From positions 4,944,325-5,008,324 of the forward strand of contig NZ_CM001440.1 in the NCBI RefSeq assembly GCF_000244975.1: DNA of 64,000 nucleotides, given 5' to 3'. The DNA comes from Saccharomonospora cyanea NA-134 (lineage in GTDB: Bacteria > Actinomycetota > Actinomycetes > Mycobacteriales > Pseudonocardiaceae). The position numbers were made by a program, and so were the translations under genes. The notes beneath the pieces were generated by a model. The model did not search any database. It was given only the letters and a program-made list of their open reading frames with translations, and was not told the DNA's origin. Every line of letters begins with the position of its first letter. Position 1 is the stretch's first letter. Below, in pieces: positions 42,247 through 54,615 of this stretch.

Positions 42247-42444
42247 CTACTCCTCCACGAGGGAAAGCGCCTGACTCGGGCAGATCTCCACGGCCTGGCG
42301 AGTGTTGTCCAGCTCTTCCCCGTCCGGCCGATCGACCAGGACGACGACCGTGCCGTCGTCCTCCCTCTGGTCGAACACGGCGGGCTCGGACAGTACGCAT
42401 TGACCCGCGCCCACACAGCGCTCGGTGTCCGCGACGATGCGCAT
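42247..42444 (-). CDS. [3Fe-4S]-type ferredoxin for the adjacent P450
   Basis: 65 residues. Cluster ligands Cys10, Cys16 (C-V-G-A-G-Q-C) and Cys55 (I-C-P), with Ala/Gly in place of the fourth Cys, as in the actinomycete ferredoxins that pass electrons to cytochromes P450. It lies 9 bp after the P450 stop on the same strand, so it is the dedicated redox partner. No ferredoxin reductase is nearby. Confidence 0.93.
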   Translation of the reverse strand: MRIVADTERCVGAGQCVLSEPAVFDQREDDGTVVVLVDRPDGEELDNTRQAVEICPSQALSLVEE

Positions 42445-42453
42445 GGTCTGCTC

Positions 42454-43638
42454 CTACCAGGTCACGGGGAACTCGTGGATGCCGTAGACGACCGCGTCGT
42501 CCTTGAACGACAGCGAGTCCAGCGGCACGGCCGGGCGAAGACCGGGAACTCGCCGGAACAGGGTGTCGAACACGATCCGCAGCTCCATTCGCGCGAGGTT
42601 CTGGCCGAGGCACTGGTGAGCGCCGAAGCCGAACGCCAGATGGTGCCGCGCGCCGCGCTCGATGTCGAACTCGTCGGGCCGGTCGAACGCCTCCGGATCG
42701 CGGTTGCCCATGTTGCTCAGTGGCAGCACGCCCTCACCCTCACGGATCAGCACACCGCCGATCTCCACGTCGGCCACGGCGACCCTGGAGACGGCGAACT
42801 CCGCGATGGTGAAGTAGCGCAGCAGTTCCTCGACCGCGGATTCCGTCACCGCCGGGTCCTCCCGAATCCTGCGCATCTTCTCGGGATGCTCCAGAAACGC
42901 CATGGTGCCCAGCGAGATCATGTTCGCCGTGGTCTCGTGACCGGCGATGAGCAGCAGGAACGCGAGACTGATCAGCTCCTCACGGTCGTTCCGCTTGGCG
43001 AGCTGACGACTGAGCAGGTCGTCGGCCGGGGACTTCTCCTTCGCCGCGATCAGCTCGTCGAGGTAGTCGCGCAACTCGGTGAGGGAGCGCAGGCGCTCCT
43101 CCGGTGTGACCGTCCTGGTGATCAGGCACGACGAGTGGGTCTGGAAGAACTCGTGGTCGGAGTAGGGAACGCCGAGCAGCTCGCAGATCACCAGGGACGG
43201 CACCGGCAGCGACAGGGCTGTCACCAGGTCGGCCGGGCGCGGACCGGCGAGCATGGCGTCGATGTGCTCGTCGACGATCTCCTGGATACGGGGCCGCAGG
43301 GCGGCCAGCCGCTTCACGGTGAACTCGCCGACCACGGCCCGCCGGGCCGGGCCGTGTTCCGGTGGGTCCATGTCGAGCAGGGACGCGCGGAAGGCGACGT
43401 CCAGCCGTTGCCCCGCCACCAGGCGCGGGGAGTTCGGGTTGCCGCGGTCGGAGCTGAACCGCGGATCCGCCAGCATCGCCCGGATGTCCGCGTGCCGCGT
43501 CAGTACCCACACGGTGTCACCACTCGGCAGGGTGGCACGGGAGATCGGTGCTTCCTGCCGCAGCCTGCGGTGCTCGTCCGGCGGCGCGTGGGGACAGGAG
43601 CGGGTGATGGGCAGTGTCCCGGGAAGCTGAGCGGTCAT
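42454..43638 (-). CDS. cytochrome P450 (CYP105-like)
   Basis: 394 residues, soluble. I-helix A-G-H-E-T-T-A-N near residue 240 with the acid-alcohol pair, E-E-L-L-R (ExxR) near 280, and heme-binding F-G-F-G-A-H-Q-C-L-G with Cys343. N-terminal L-P-I-T-R-S-C-P-H-A-P-P-D-E-H-R-R-L resembles CYP105/107-type bacterial P450s. ATG 43638 with GGAG upstream. It forms an operon with the ferredoxin and is divergent from a TetR regulator, the usual arrangement for an inducible xenobiotic or secondary-metabolite hydroxylase. No biosynthetic cluster surrounds it. Confidence 0.93.
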   Translation of the reverse strand: MTAQLPGTLPITRSCPHAPPDEHRRLRQEAPISRATLPSGDTVWVLTRHADIRAMLADPRFSSDRGNPNSPRLVAGQRLDVAFRASLLDMDPPEHGPARRAVVGEFTVKRLAALRPRIQEIVDEHIDAMLAGPRPADLVTALSLPVPSLVICELLGVPYSDHEFFQTHSSCLITRTVTPEERLRSLTELRDYLDELIAAKEKSPADDLLSRQLAKRNDREELISLAFLLLIAGHETTANMISLGTMAFLEHPEKMRRIREDPAVTESAVEELLRYFTIAEFAVSRVAVADVEIGGVLIREGEGVLPLSNMGNRDPEAFDRPDEFDIERGARHHLAFGFGAHQCLGQNLARMELRIVFDTLFRRVPGLRPAVPLDSLSFKDDAVVYGIHEFPVTW

Positions 43639-43694
43639 GTGCTGCACTCCAATCCGGACGTGCGCGTATATGGAAGAAGGAATTCCGGTTAGCT

Positions 43695-43717
43695 CGTTTT
43701 CGCACGCTAGCGAAACG
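43695..43717. promoter_or_regulatory. imperfect dyad between P450 and TetR, candidate operator
   Basis: CGTTTTCGC at 43695-43703 and GCGAAACG at 43710-43717 are inverted repeats apart from one extra T in the left arm. The site is about 57 bp upstream of the P450 start and 66 bp upstream of the TetR start. A site for the TetR protein is the simplest reading. Confidence 0.4.
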
Positions 43718-43782
43718 GGAAGGTCTCCCTCCACCGGCGAACGGGTGAGACAATGCCTCGATCGGTGAGTGGAAGGAACGAG

Positions 43783-44433
43783 ATGGCGGCTGGCCCGGAA
43801 GTCGGGTTGCGTGCCGACGCGCGCCGTAACCTCGGCCAGATCCTCCTCGCCGCCCGCAGGATGTTCGCCGAAGCCGGCCCCGACGTGCCGATGGAGGAGA
43901 TCGCGCGGCAGGCCGGGGTCGGAGTGGGAACGCTCTACCGGCGTTTCCCCGACAGGGAGGCGCTGATCCGCGCCGTCGCCCGGGAAAGCCTGGCCAACGT
44001 CGCCGACGAAGCCCGCCGCGCCGTCGAGGAGGAGCCCTCCGCCTGGGCGGCGCTGATCCGGCTCGTCAGGCATTCCCAGCGGTTGCAGGTGATCGTGCGA
44101 CTCGCGCTGATGTCCTCCCGCGCCAGGGAGATCCTGCGCGACGACCCCGAGACGCAGCGGTCGTGCCGCGCCGTGCTGGCGGTGCTGGGTGAGATCGTGC
44201 GTGCGGCGCAGGACGAGGGCACGCTGCGCGAGGACGTGGGTGCCGGGGACGTGGCGGTGTTGTTCTCGTTCCTCCTCAAGCAGACGCCCGTGGCGAACGT
44301 CCCGGCGGCCTCCGTCACCGAACGCGCTTTCGTGCTCATGCTCGACGGTCTCCGCGCCCGGCCCGGCACCCCCCTGCCCGGCCGTCCCATCACCGAGGAG
44401 GATCTGGACTTCCGGCAGCCCGGCGAAGGCTGA
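43783..44433 (+). CDS. TetR-family transcriptional regulator
   Basis: 216 residues. Residues 10-60 are a TetR DNA-binding domain (N-L-G-Q-I-L-L-A-A-R-R-M-F-A-E-A-G, M-E-E-I-A-R-Q-A-G-V-G-V-G-T-L-Y-R-R-F-P-D-R-E-A-L). The rest is the helical ligand domain. ATG 43783 is preceded by GGAAGGAACG; a longer start at 43753 is possible. It is divergent from the P450-ferredoxin operon and probably represses it. Confidence 0.88.
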   Translation: MAAGPEVGLRADARRNLGQILLAARRMFAEAGPDVPMEEIARQAGVGVGTLYRRFPDREALIRAVARESLANVADEARRAVEEEPSAWAALIRLVRHSQRLQVIVRLALMSSRAREILRDDPETQRSCRAVLAVLGEIVRAAQDEGTLREDVGAGDVAVLFSFLLKQTPVANVPAASVTERAFVLMLDGLRARPGTPLPGRPITEEDLDFRQPGEG

Positions 44434-44536
44434 CCGGTGAGTTTTCTGGAATCACTCAGTTCTTCACTCTCCGTGTCGGCACTGGCGCGAAAAAAGCTCT
44501 TGCACGGGCGTACCACTGTGCGGTTCGGTCACTGAC

Positions 44537-45745
44537 GTGGGCCTTCAGCAGTACCTCCAGCTGTTCCGAATCCGCGCTCTCCCGACGTCGATGCTGATCC
44601 TGCAGCTCACGCGGATGCCGATCGTCGCGTCGAGTGTCGTGCTGACCCTGCACGTGGTGAGCGAGCTGGGACGCGGGTACGGCGCGGCGGGCCTCGTCGG
44701 GACCGCCACGTTGCTCGGAACGGCGCTCGGCGCCCCGACGCTCGGGCGCATGATCGACCGCTACGGTCTGCGACCCGTCACCGCCGTCTGCGGGTCCGTC
44801 TCCTGCGCCTACTGGCTCATGAGCCCCTACCTGTCGTACGAGACCCTGCTCGTGGCCGCACTGCCCGCGGGTGCTCTCGTGGTACCCGCCGGGGCGATCT
44901 CGCGGCAGGTCATCAGCGCGCTCGTGCCCGCCGAACGCCGCCGAGCCGCGTTCTCCCTCGACCAGGTACTGCTCGAAGTCGCGTACATGAGCGGGCCCGT
45001 TCTGGCGATCTTCGTCAGCACCCAGCACTCGACGTCGGTCACGCTCACCGGTATGGGCGTCGCACACGGCGTGCTCGCGCTCGCGCTCTGGTACCTCAAC
45101 CCGCCTGTCCGTTCCCCGGAGGAATCGTCCGCACCGGCCGAGCCCGGTCCGCCCCTTCGCACCTGGGTGTCCACGCGGTTCGTCGCCGCGCTCGCCGTCG
45201 CCATGGGAGCGGCGTTCGTGCTCATGGGCACCGAGCTGTCGACCATCGCGGCGTTGCGGGCGTCCGGCGACGTGGAGTGGACCGGGATCGTCCTCGCCTC
45301 CATGGGCGCGGCCTCCCTCGTCGGCGGCCTGGTGCACGGCGCGGCCCGCCGCAGCCTTTCCCAGCTCACGCTGATGGTGCTGCTGACCGTGCTCACGGTG
45401 CCCGTGGGGCTGGCCACCGAGGTCTGGTGGGTGCTGGCACTCGCGTTGGCACCCATGAACGCCATGTGCGCACCGACGTTGGCGGCCACCGCCGAGACCG
45501 TGAGCAAGCTGGTCCCGCACACCGTGCGCGGCATGGCGATGGGGCTCCAGGACTCGGCCACGCGCCTCGGACTCGGCCTCGGCAGTCCCGTCGTCGGGTT
45601 CGTCCTCGACCGTGCCGCCCCCGGCTGGGGCTTCGTCACCGCCGCCCTGGGAGGGCTGTGCTTCGCCGCCGTGGGAGCGGCCCTGTCGATGTGGGAGCGG
45701 AAACGCGAGGGCCGGTTGCCCACCTCACCGCCGCAACACGCCTAG
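44537..45745 (+). CDS. MFS transporter
   Basis: 402 residues, twelve predicted helices, starting L-F-R-I-R-A-L-P-T-S-M-L-I-L-Q-L-T-R-M-P. G-R-M-I-D-R-Y-G between helices 2 and 3 is the MFS loop signature. It resembles the MFS gene at 24475 in layout (S-A-L-V-P-A-E-R-R-R and the M-G-L-Q-D-S-A-T-R-L-G-L region), so the two may be paralogues. GTG start without a clear ribosome site. Its stop codon overlaps the convergent lipoprotein stop. Substrate unknown. Confidence 0.78.
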   Translation: MGLQQYLQLFRIRALPTSMLILQLTRMPIVASSVVLTLHVVSELGRGYGAAGLVGTATLLGTALGAPTLGRMIDRYGLRPVTAVCGSVSCAYWLMSPYLSYETLLVAALPAGALVVPAGAISRQVISALVPAERRRAAFSLDQVLLEVAYMSGPVLAIFVSTQHSTSVTLTGMGVAHGVLALALWYLNPPVRSPEESSAPAEPGPPLRTWVSTRFVAALAVAMGAAFVLMGTELSTIAALRASGDVEWTGIVLASMGAASLVGGLVHGAARRSLSQLTLMVLLTVLTVPVGLATEVWWVLALALAPMNAMCAPTLAATAETVSKLVPHTVRGMAMGLQDSATRLGLGLGSPVVGFVLDRAAPGWGFVTAALGGLCFAAVGAALSMWERKREGRLPTSPPQHA

Positions 45746-46128
45746 AGGCACGCCTGGCGCAGGTTTTCGAGGCTGTTGAGGTTGTTCTCCAACCAGCCCG
45801 AGAAGTCGCCCAGGTGGTCGAGCTTGCGCTCCTCGAGCTCCAGGTAACCGTTGGCGATGTCGAACAACGTGTCCTGAACGGTCTGGTCCGCCACCTGGTT
45901 ACCGAGGTCCTGCAACTGCTGGGCCTTCTGCTCGGCCTCGGCCGCCACCTGTTCGGGGCTGACGTCCGCGCTGAGGTCGATGATCTGCAACGCCTGCGTG
46001 CACACGGCCGCCTTGTCGCCCGCGGCCTCGACCTCCTGCACCGCCGAGGTGACCTCGTCACAACCCGCCAGCACCAGTCCCGACAACACCACAGCGGCGC
46101 ACGCCGCCCGCCCACCCGTCATCCGCAT
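45742..46128 (-). CDS. small lipoprotein
   Basis: 128 residues. Basic N-terminus, hydrophobic core and lipobox L-V-L-A-G-C with Cys near residue 23, so it is anchored on the outer face of the membrane. The mature part is acidic and helical (V-E-A-A-G-D-K-A-A-V-C-T-Q-A, E-A-E-Q-K-A-Q-Q-L, E-N-L-R-Q-A-C) with two further Cys that may form a disulfide. Family not recognised. Two ATGs at 46128 and 46122. Confidence 0.78.
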   Translation of the reverse strand: MRMTGGRAACAAVVLSGLVLAGCDEVTSAVQEVEAAGDKAAVCTQALQIIDLSADVSPEQVAAEAEQKAQQLQDLGNQVADQTVQDTLFDIANGYLELEERKLDHLGDFSGWLENNLNSLENLRQACL

Positions 46129-46176
46129 GGTGACGACGTTACCGGCGACGGAGACACCAGCGGTAGAGCCAGGACG

Positions 46177-46296
46177 ATGTCACACACGGACGGCGCGGAT
46201 GCTCTGGACCAGAGATACGGACGGGCGGTCCCGAGGACGAAACGATTACGCCACGTGATGGTGACTTACCACCCCGGCGGGCCCGCGGTGCACTAG
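46177..46296 (+). CDS. possible very small protein or gene remnant
   Basis: 39 codons: M-S-H-T-D-G-A-D-A-L-D-Q-R-Y-G-R-A-V-P-R-T-K-R-L-R, then V-M-V-T-Y-H-P-G-G-P. The R-Y-G-R plus basic segment is like the N-terminus of DUF4307 membrane proteins, but the membrane helix and domain that should follow are absent, so this may be a decayed copy or chance. AGGA is 3-4 nt before the ATG. Otherwise the 46129-46363 spacer shows nothing recognised. Confidence 0.25.
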   Translation: MSHTDGADALDQRYGRAVPRTKRLRHVMVTYHPGGPAVH

Positions 46297-46363
46297 AGAT
46301 CGAGCGGCATCGGCGCGCCCGCACCGGCATGTCGGCACCATCCCTCGAAACAGGAGTTCTTTC

Positions 46364-47446
46364 GTGAGTTTGCTCCGCCTGCTCAATCCCGTCGAGTTCA
46401 GGAAGTTCCAACTCCTCTGGCGCGAGGCGAAGCGCCTGGGAATCGAGTTCGACGAGCTGAGCACCGAAGACGGCATCCGAGCCCTCCACCGCCGGGTGGA
46501 CCCGACCACTTTGGGGCTTCCGGCCGACGAGGACGTCACCGCCGATCCCCTCCTCGACCGGCCTGGGCTGGCGGAGGCCCACCAAGCTCTGCTCACCGGC
46601 GAGTGGGAGCCTGCGGCCCGGCTGCTGGCCGAGCACGGTGACGACTGGGCACGGCGGAGTCTGGACGTCGATGTCCTCGCGAATACCGCCGCCGCCGACA
46701 GCACCGCGCTCGACCGGTGGCAGTACGACCGGCCCGACGATCCGGACCTGCTGGTGCTACGGGCGGAGATGTTGGTGCGCCGCGCATGGAACGCCCGGGG
46801 CTCGGCGATCGCCACCGAGACGTCGGACGAGCGGTTCAGTGCCTTCTACCGGATCCTCGACGAGGCCGAGCCCGCCGCGTGGGCGGCCACCGAGGCCGCG
46901 CCGCACGATCCGACTCCCTGGGCCACGTTGGTCACCCTCGCCCGCGCCCAGCAGTGGAGCGAGGAAGCTCTCGAACGCGCCTTCGCCGAACTGTGCGCCC
47001 GGGCGCCGCACCACCGCGGCGGACACGACGCGGCCCTGCAGTACTGGTGTGCCAAGTGGCACGGCTCCCACGAGCGGATGTTCGCGTTCGCCGACGAGGC
47101 CGCGGCCAGGTCACCTGCGCTCACGCCACTGCGCCTGACCGCGGTGTTCGAGTATTCGGTGGGGAGGAAGCACCCCCGCCCCAAGACCTACGCCCGGCAG
47201 GCGATGAACGCCACGGCGGAGTGGTTGGCGGGCGACGGCGCCGGCTCGCCCTACGCCCACTTCGACCGCGGCCTGCTCGCGAGCCTGCTGGTGGACGCCA
47301 AACGCTACGACGAGGCGGTGGAACAGTTCCGCCTCCTGGGCTCCCACGCCGACTCCTGGGCATGGCAGTACACGGGAGACGCCCGGCTGGCGTTTCTGCT
47401 GTCCCGCTGGACGGCGTGCCGCCACGCGCGGAGATTCCGGAGGTAG
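46364..47446 (+). CDS. unknown helical-repeat protein
   Basis: 360 residues, no signal peptide or membrane helix. Rich in Ala, Leu, Trp and Arg, with paired helices such as D-E-R-F-S-A-F-Y-R-I-L-D-E-A-E-P, W-A-T-L-V-T-L-A-R-A-Q-Q-W and F-D-R-G-L-L-A-S-L-L-V-D-A-K-R-Y-D-E-A-V-E-Q-F, i.e. TPR-like repeats. GTG start. Related proteins occur widely in Actinobacteria as 'hypothetical'; I cannot assign a function. Monocistronic; 66 bp before the convergent asd stop. Confidence 0.65.
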   Translation: MSLLRLLNPVEFRKFQLLWREAKRLGIEFDELSTEDGIRALHRRVDPTTLGLPADEDVTADPLLDRPGLAEAHQALLTGEWEPAARLLAEHGDDWARRSLDVDVLANTAAADSTALDRWQYDRPDDPDLLVLRAEMLVRRAWNARGSAIATETSDERFSAFYRILDEAEPAAWAATEAAPHDPTPWATLVTLARAQQWSEEALERAFAELCARAPHHRGGHDAALQYWCAKWHGSHERMFAFADEAAARSPALTPLRLTAVFEYSVGRKHPRPKTYARQAMNATAEWLAGDGAGSPYAHFDRGLLASLLVDAKRYDEAVEQFRLLGSHADSWAWQYTGDARLAFLLSRWTACRHARRFRR

Positions 47447-47512
47447 GAACAACCGTGCCCCGGCGGCTCGTCGTGACGACGGCCACCGGGGCACCGCGGA
47501 AGTCGAGCTGTG

Positions 47513-49812
<2,300 letters not shown>

Positions 49813-49982
49813 TGCCTCGTTCCTCCTCGCATGCCGCGCCTGCCGCCGATCCGGTCTCGACGTCGGCGCGTGCGGATCGCTTCGAACATCAGAGTACCGG
49901 TGGCTCACGTCCCGTTTACCCAATTGTGTGGCGCCGACCACTGTCCGACCAGCATTTTCGGTGAGTGGCATACTCGACCGAC

Positions 49983-50573
49983 GTGAGTGACAAGGAAGCC
50001 GCGACCAGCGTCAGGATTCACGAGATCATCGCCCGTCGGTGGAGTCCCCGCGCCCTCGACGGCGAGGCCGAGGTGAGCGGCGAACAGCTGCGCGCGCTGC
50101 TGGAGGCCGCCCGGTGGGCGCCGTCGTTCGGCAACACCCAGCCCGCGCGCTACCTGGTGGGCCTGCGCGGCGAGCCCACGTACAAGCTGATCCTCGACAC
50201 ACTCACCGAGAGCAACCAGTCCTGGGCTCACCGCGCCTCGGCGTTGCTCGTCGGCTGCGCGGTGACCCGCAACGACAAGGGCGCGGTGCCCTACGCCGAG
50301 TACGGCACGGGCCTCGCCACTCAGAACCTGGTGCTCCAGGCCGTCGCCGAGGGGCTCGTGGCCCGCCAGATGGCCGGGTTCAGCCGCGACGCGGTGCGCC
50401 AGGCGTTCGACCTGCCCGACGAGGTGGAGCCGCTGGTCGTCGTCGCCGTCGGCGTGCGCGCCGAGCCGGAGGTGCTCGGGGAAACTCGCGACATCGACCG
50501 GGAGAACGCCCCGCGCGTGCGCGTGCCGCTGAGCGAGTTCGCCTTCCGGAGCTGGGGTAACGCCGCGTTCTAG
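49983..50573 (+). CDS. nitroreductase-family flavoprotein
   Basis: 196 residues. R-R-W-S-P-R-A-L-D (FMN phosphate arginines) at about residues 19-27, [13 protein letters not shown] near 45, and [15 protein letters not shown] near 110. Dimeric NAD(P)H-dependent FMN enzyme; substrates in this family range from quinones to nitroaromatics. CATACT at 49969-49974 lies 8 nt ahead of the GTG at 49983, which favours a leaderless start over the GTG at 49965. Divergent from ask. Confidence 0.87.
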   Translation: MSDKEAATSVRIHEIIARRWSPRALDGEAEVSGEQLRALLEAARWAPSFGNTQPARYLVGLRGEPTYKLILDTLTESNQSWAHRASALLVGCAVTRNDKGAVPYAEYGTGLATQNLVLQAVAEGLVARQMAGFSRDAVRQAFDLPDEVEPLVVVAVGVRAEPEVLGETRDIDRENAPRVRVPLSEFAFRSWGNAAF

Positions 50574-50595
50574 GCTGTTCTAGGCTGTTCTAGGC
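50567..50595. repeat. 10-bp tandem repeat across a stop codon
   Basis: GTTCTAGGCT at 50567-50576 and 50577-50586, then GTTCTAGGC at 50587-50595. The TAG stop of the nitroreductase gene lies in the first unit. Slippage by one unit would leave the protein unchanged because each unit carries its own TAG after the first stop. Confidence 0.85.
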
Positions 50596-50641
50596 GGCCC
50601 CTGCCCGCGCGGCCGTCCTCGAAGGCGGCCGTGACGCGGAC

Positions 50642-51427
50642 CTAGCTCGTGGCGCCGGGCCGGCCGCGCCAGTGGACAGTGTCCCGAGGCCCGAGATAGC
50701 TCCGGAGGCGCCGCTCCTCGACACGGTCGTGCAGGGGAAAGGTGAAGCTGGAGCCATCGGCCCAGGTCATGGTGCACGTGCGCAGGCGAAGCTCCGGCTC
50801 CTGCGGTGTCCGGGCCTCCCAGACGACACGTGGCTCGGGTGCGTCGGCCGGATCAGCCATCGTCGGTCCGGTGTCCACGATCGCGAGACACGACGGCGCG
50901 CACACCAGCCACGGCCCCTTGGCCGACCGGAGCGCATCGGCCGGGCCGAGCGCCATCGCGTCGGCAGGTCCCTTCACGTGGACCTGTCGTTTGAACGACG
51001 TCTTGCCGCCGTTTCCCGCACTGCTCGACAGGTACAGGACGTAGGCCACCGCGAAGCCGAGGCCGCGGAGGATGTTCCGGAAGAACCGACGGACGAGTCT
51101 CTTCCCCTTGACCGTGCCGTCGGACCTGCGGCCGGGGATGTCGAAGCCCAGGCCTGCGGCGTCCCCGAGCCGGAGCACGACGACGGGTTCACGCCACCGG
51201 GTGCGCATCAACTCCTCGACCCGCTCCCGGAAACCGGGGCGGACCATGATGCTGTGCCGCTCAGCCTCTCGGGCCTCCTCGGCGGCGAAGATCTTCCGCG
51301 CGGCCCGCCGCCTGGCGTCGGTGGACGCCGGGGTGACGAGCCCGTCCGGCGAACCGGTCGGATGTCGAGGTCCCGGCGTGTCTGTTCCAGGCTCTGGTCC
51401 CCGCTGATCCCGCTCTTGTCGAACCAC
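50642..51427 (-). CDS. unknown protein
   Basis: 261 residues. Basic N-terminal half (D-A-R-R-R-A-A-R-K-I-F-A-A-E-E-A-R-E-A-E-R), then L-R-L-G-D-A-A-G-L-G-F-D-I-P-G-R-R-S, a basic stretch K-G-K-R-L-V-R-R-F-F, one weakly hydrophobic helix (G-L-G-F-A-V-A-Y-V-L-Y-L), and a beta-rich end containing T-M-T-W-A-D-G-S-S-F-T-F-P and R-R-L-R-S-Y-L-G. GTG 51427 has GGAGGAG well placed, 66 bp after the neighbouring membrane gene. No family recognised; not obviously membrane-bound. Confidence 0.6.
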   Translation of the reverse strand: MVRQERDQRGPEPGTDTPGPRHPTGSPDGLVTPASTDARRRAARKIFAAEEAREAERHSIMVRPGFRERVEELMRTRWREPVVVLRLGDAAGLGFDIPGRRSDGTVKGKRLVRRFFRNILRGLGFAVAYVLYLSSSAGNGGKTSFKRQVHVKGPADAMALGPADALRSAKGPWLVCAPSCLAIVDTGPTMADPADAPEPRVVWEARTPQEPELRLRTCTMTWADGSSFTFPLHDRVEERRLRSYLGPRDTVHWRGRPGATS

Positions 51428-51493
51428 GGCTCGTCTCCTCCGAGACCGACGTCTTCCGTGCCCTCGTCGGCGGCACTGCGCGGCAGGCGTCCG

Positions 51494-51946
51494 TCAGCTC
51501 GACAGGCCGCCGATCCGCCGGACCAGCTTGGCGGCGACGGAGGACACCACGAGCCAGAAGACCGCGGCGATGCCGTAGTTGACGAGCACCAACAGCTTCG
51601 GATCGCTGGGTTGGAACAGGTCGTGGAAGCCGAGCGCGAGCCCGCCGGACCAGTCCGCGGCCCACGCCACGATGCCGTTCTCCACGTTCGCCTCGCCGAC
51701 CACGAAGACGACATGCAGCACGAGCACCGACGCGAAGAGCAGCCCGAGCCAGCGGACGGTGCCCGCCAGCAGGCCGACGACCCGGTCCTTGGCGGCTCTC
51801 CAGTCCGTCGAACGCCGCGCCCCGGGTTTCGGTTCCCCGGTGTCGTCGCCGGTCCCGTACGCCGACACGGAACCTCCGGGCCCGAGCACCTGCATGGCTT
51901 CCTCGGCTTCGCGGCTCGGCGCCTTCTTCTCGGCGTGCTTGCCCAT
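51494..51946 (-). CDS. unknown membrane protein
   Basis: 150 residues. A charged N-terminal third (K-H-A-E-K-K-A-P-S-R-E-A-E-E-A) is followed by a helix at about 68-90 (W-L-G-L-L-F-A-S-V-L-V-L-H-V-V-F-V-V) and a second near 120-142 (V-L-V-N-Y-G-I-A-A-V-F-W-L-V-V-S). The pattern and the conserved W-A-A-D-W-S-G-G-L-A-L-G-F-H-D-L-F segment recur in actinobacterial proteins next to leuA, but I know no function. Probably co-transcribed with the following minus-strand gene; a start further upstream at 51967 is possible. Confidence 0.65.
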   Translation of the reverse strand: MGKHAEKKAPSREAEEAMQVLGPGGSVSAYGTGDDTGEPKPGARRSTDWRAAKDRVVGLLAGTVRWLGLLFASVLVLHVVFVVGEANVENGIVAWAADWSGGLALGFHDLFQPSDPKLLVLVNYGIAAVFWLVVSSVAAKLVRRIGGLSS

Positions 51947-52061
51947 GGCAGAAGTTTCGCACGTCACGCCGACCGATTGCTACGGGCCGGTAACCAGCGG
52001 AAACGATCACGGGTAACGGTTCGGTGTCGGCCCGGTCCTCCTCCCCCGCCCGGCCCTGGGT

Positions 52062-52067
52062 TAAGGT
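52062..52067 (+). promoter_or_regulatory. -10 motif of the leuL-leuA promoter
   Basis: TAAGGT fits TANNNT and ends 7 nt before the GTG at 52075, so the leucine leader peptide would be translated from a leaderless mRNA. Confidence 0.5.
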
Positions 52068-52074
52068 GACCGAC

Positions 52075-52116
52075 GTGGCACGTGCTCTTCTGCTTCGCTG
52101 CCGCGACGGGGCCTGA
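52075..52116 (+). CDS. leuL: leucine leader peptide
   Basis: 13 codons from GTG 52075 to TGA 52114-52116: V-A-R-A-L-L-L-R-C-R-D-G-A. Three consecutive Leu codons (CTT, CTG, CTT) precede a hairpin, the arrangement of ribosome-mediated attenuation: with leucine scarce the ribosome stalls and the terminator does not form, allowing leuA transcription. No Shine-Dalgarno sequence; a -10 motif lies immediately upstream. The gene is far too short to be a functional protein. Leader peptides of this kind are known before actinobacterial leuA. Confidence 0.8.
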   Translation: MARALLLRCRDGA

Positions 52117-52138
52117 CCAGACCGGCTCCCCGTCGCGG
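52101..52138 (+). terminator. leuA attenuator hairpin
   Basis: CCGCGACGGGG at 52101-52111 pairs perfectly with CCCCGTCGCGG at 52128-52138; the left arm lies within the leader-peptide codons after the Leu triplet and the run GGGTTTCG follows. A ribosome moving through codons R-D-G-A would occupy the left arm; stalling upstream would allow alternative pairing. Confidence 0.75.
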
Positions 52139-52149
52139 GGGTTTCGTGA

Positions 52150-53988
<1,839 letters not shown>

Positions 53989-54053
53989 GGTCGTGATCAC
54001 GGCACGGCGGTCCGGCTGAGGACTTCTCAGTCGCGGCGGCGTTGGATGGTGGC

Positions 54054-54608
54054 GTGGACGACGTCTCGCTGCTGCTGCTCTTCGCCGTCGCCGTCGTGCC
54101 GTTGGTGCCGACGGAGATCGCTCTCGTCGGCATGGGGGTCGCCGCCGCTAACGGTGGCGACCCCTTCGTGCTGGTGCTGGCCGTCGCGGTGGCGGGCTGC
54201 CTCGTCTCCGACGTCGGCCTCTACACGGTGGGCAGGCTCGGTGGCGCTCACGTCCTCGACCGGCTGCGGAGCAGGCCGTCCGCCGACTCCAGTGCCCGCT
54301 GGATCGGCAGGCACCTCGACCGGCGCGGTGTGCCGATCCTCGTGCTCGCGCGCTGGCTTCCCGCGGGTGGCACCGTGGGCGCGTTGCTGGCGGGCTCGCT
54401 GCGCTGGTCGGCGACGAGGTTCCTCACGGCGTCGCTGATCGGGGTGCCGTTGTGGTGTACGTACGCGGGCGGGCTCGGCTACCTGGGCGGCACCCTGCTG
54501 GAGCAGACGCGGTTCGGCACCGTGTTCTCGGTGGTTCTCGCGCTGCTGGCGGCCTGTGTGATCGCGGTCGTGTTCCGCCGCACCACGTCGTGGTCCGCGG
54601 AGGCATGA
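54054..54608 (+). CDS. DedA-family (SNARE-associated/VTT) membrane protein
   Basis: 184 residues with four to five hydrophobic helices. F-V-A-V-V-P-L-V-P-T-E-I-A-L-V-G starts it; R-W-L-P-A-G-G-T-V-G-A-L-L-A-G near residue 110 is the DedA-type re-entrant motif with the conserved Arg and Gly residues. Members flip polyprenyl phosphate or phospholipids. GTG 54054 is used; the frame remains open a few codons upstream. Seven bp before the WYL regulator, so probably an operon. Confidence 0.75.
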   Translation: MDDVSLLLLFAVAVVPLVPTEIALVGMGVAAANGGDPFVLVLAVAVAGCLVSDVGLYTVGRLGGAHVLDRLRSRPSADSSARWIGRHLDRRGVPILVLARWLPAGGTVGALLAGSLRWSATRFLTASLIGVPLWCTYAGGLGYLGGTLLEQTRFGTVFSVVLALLAACVIAVVFRRTTSWSAEA

Positions 54609-54615
54609 TGGCTGG

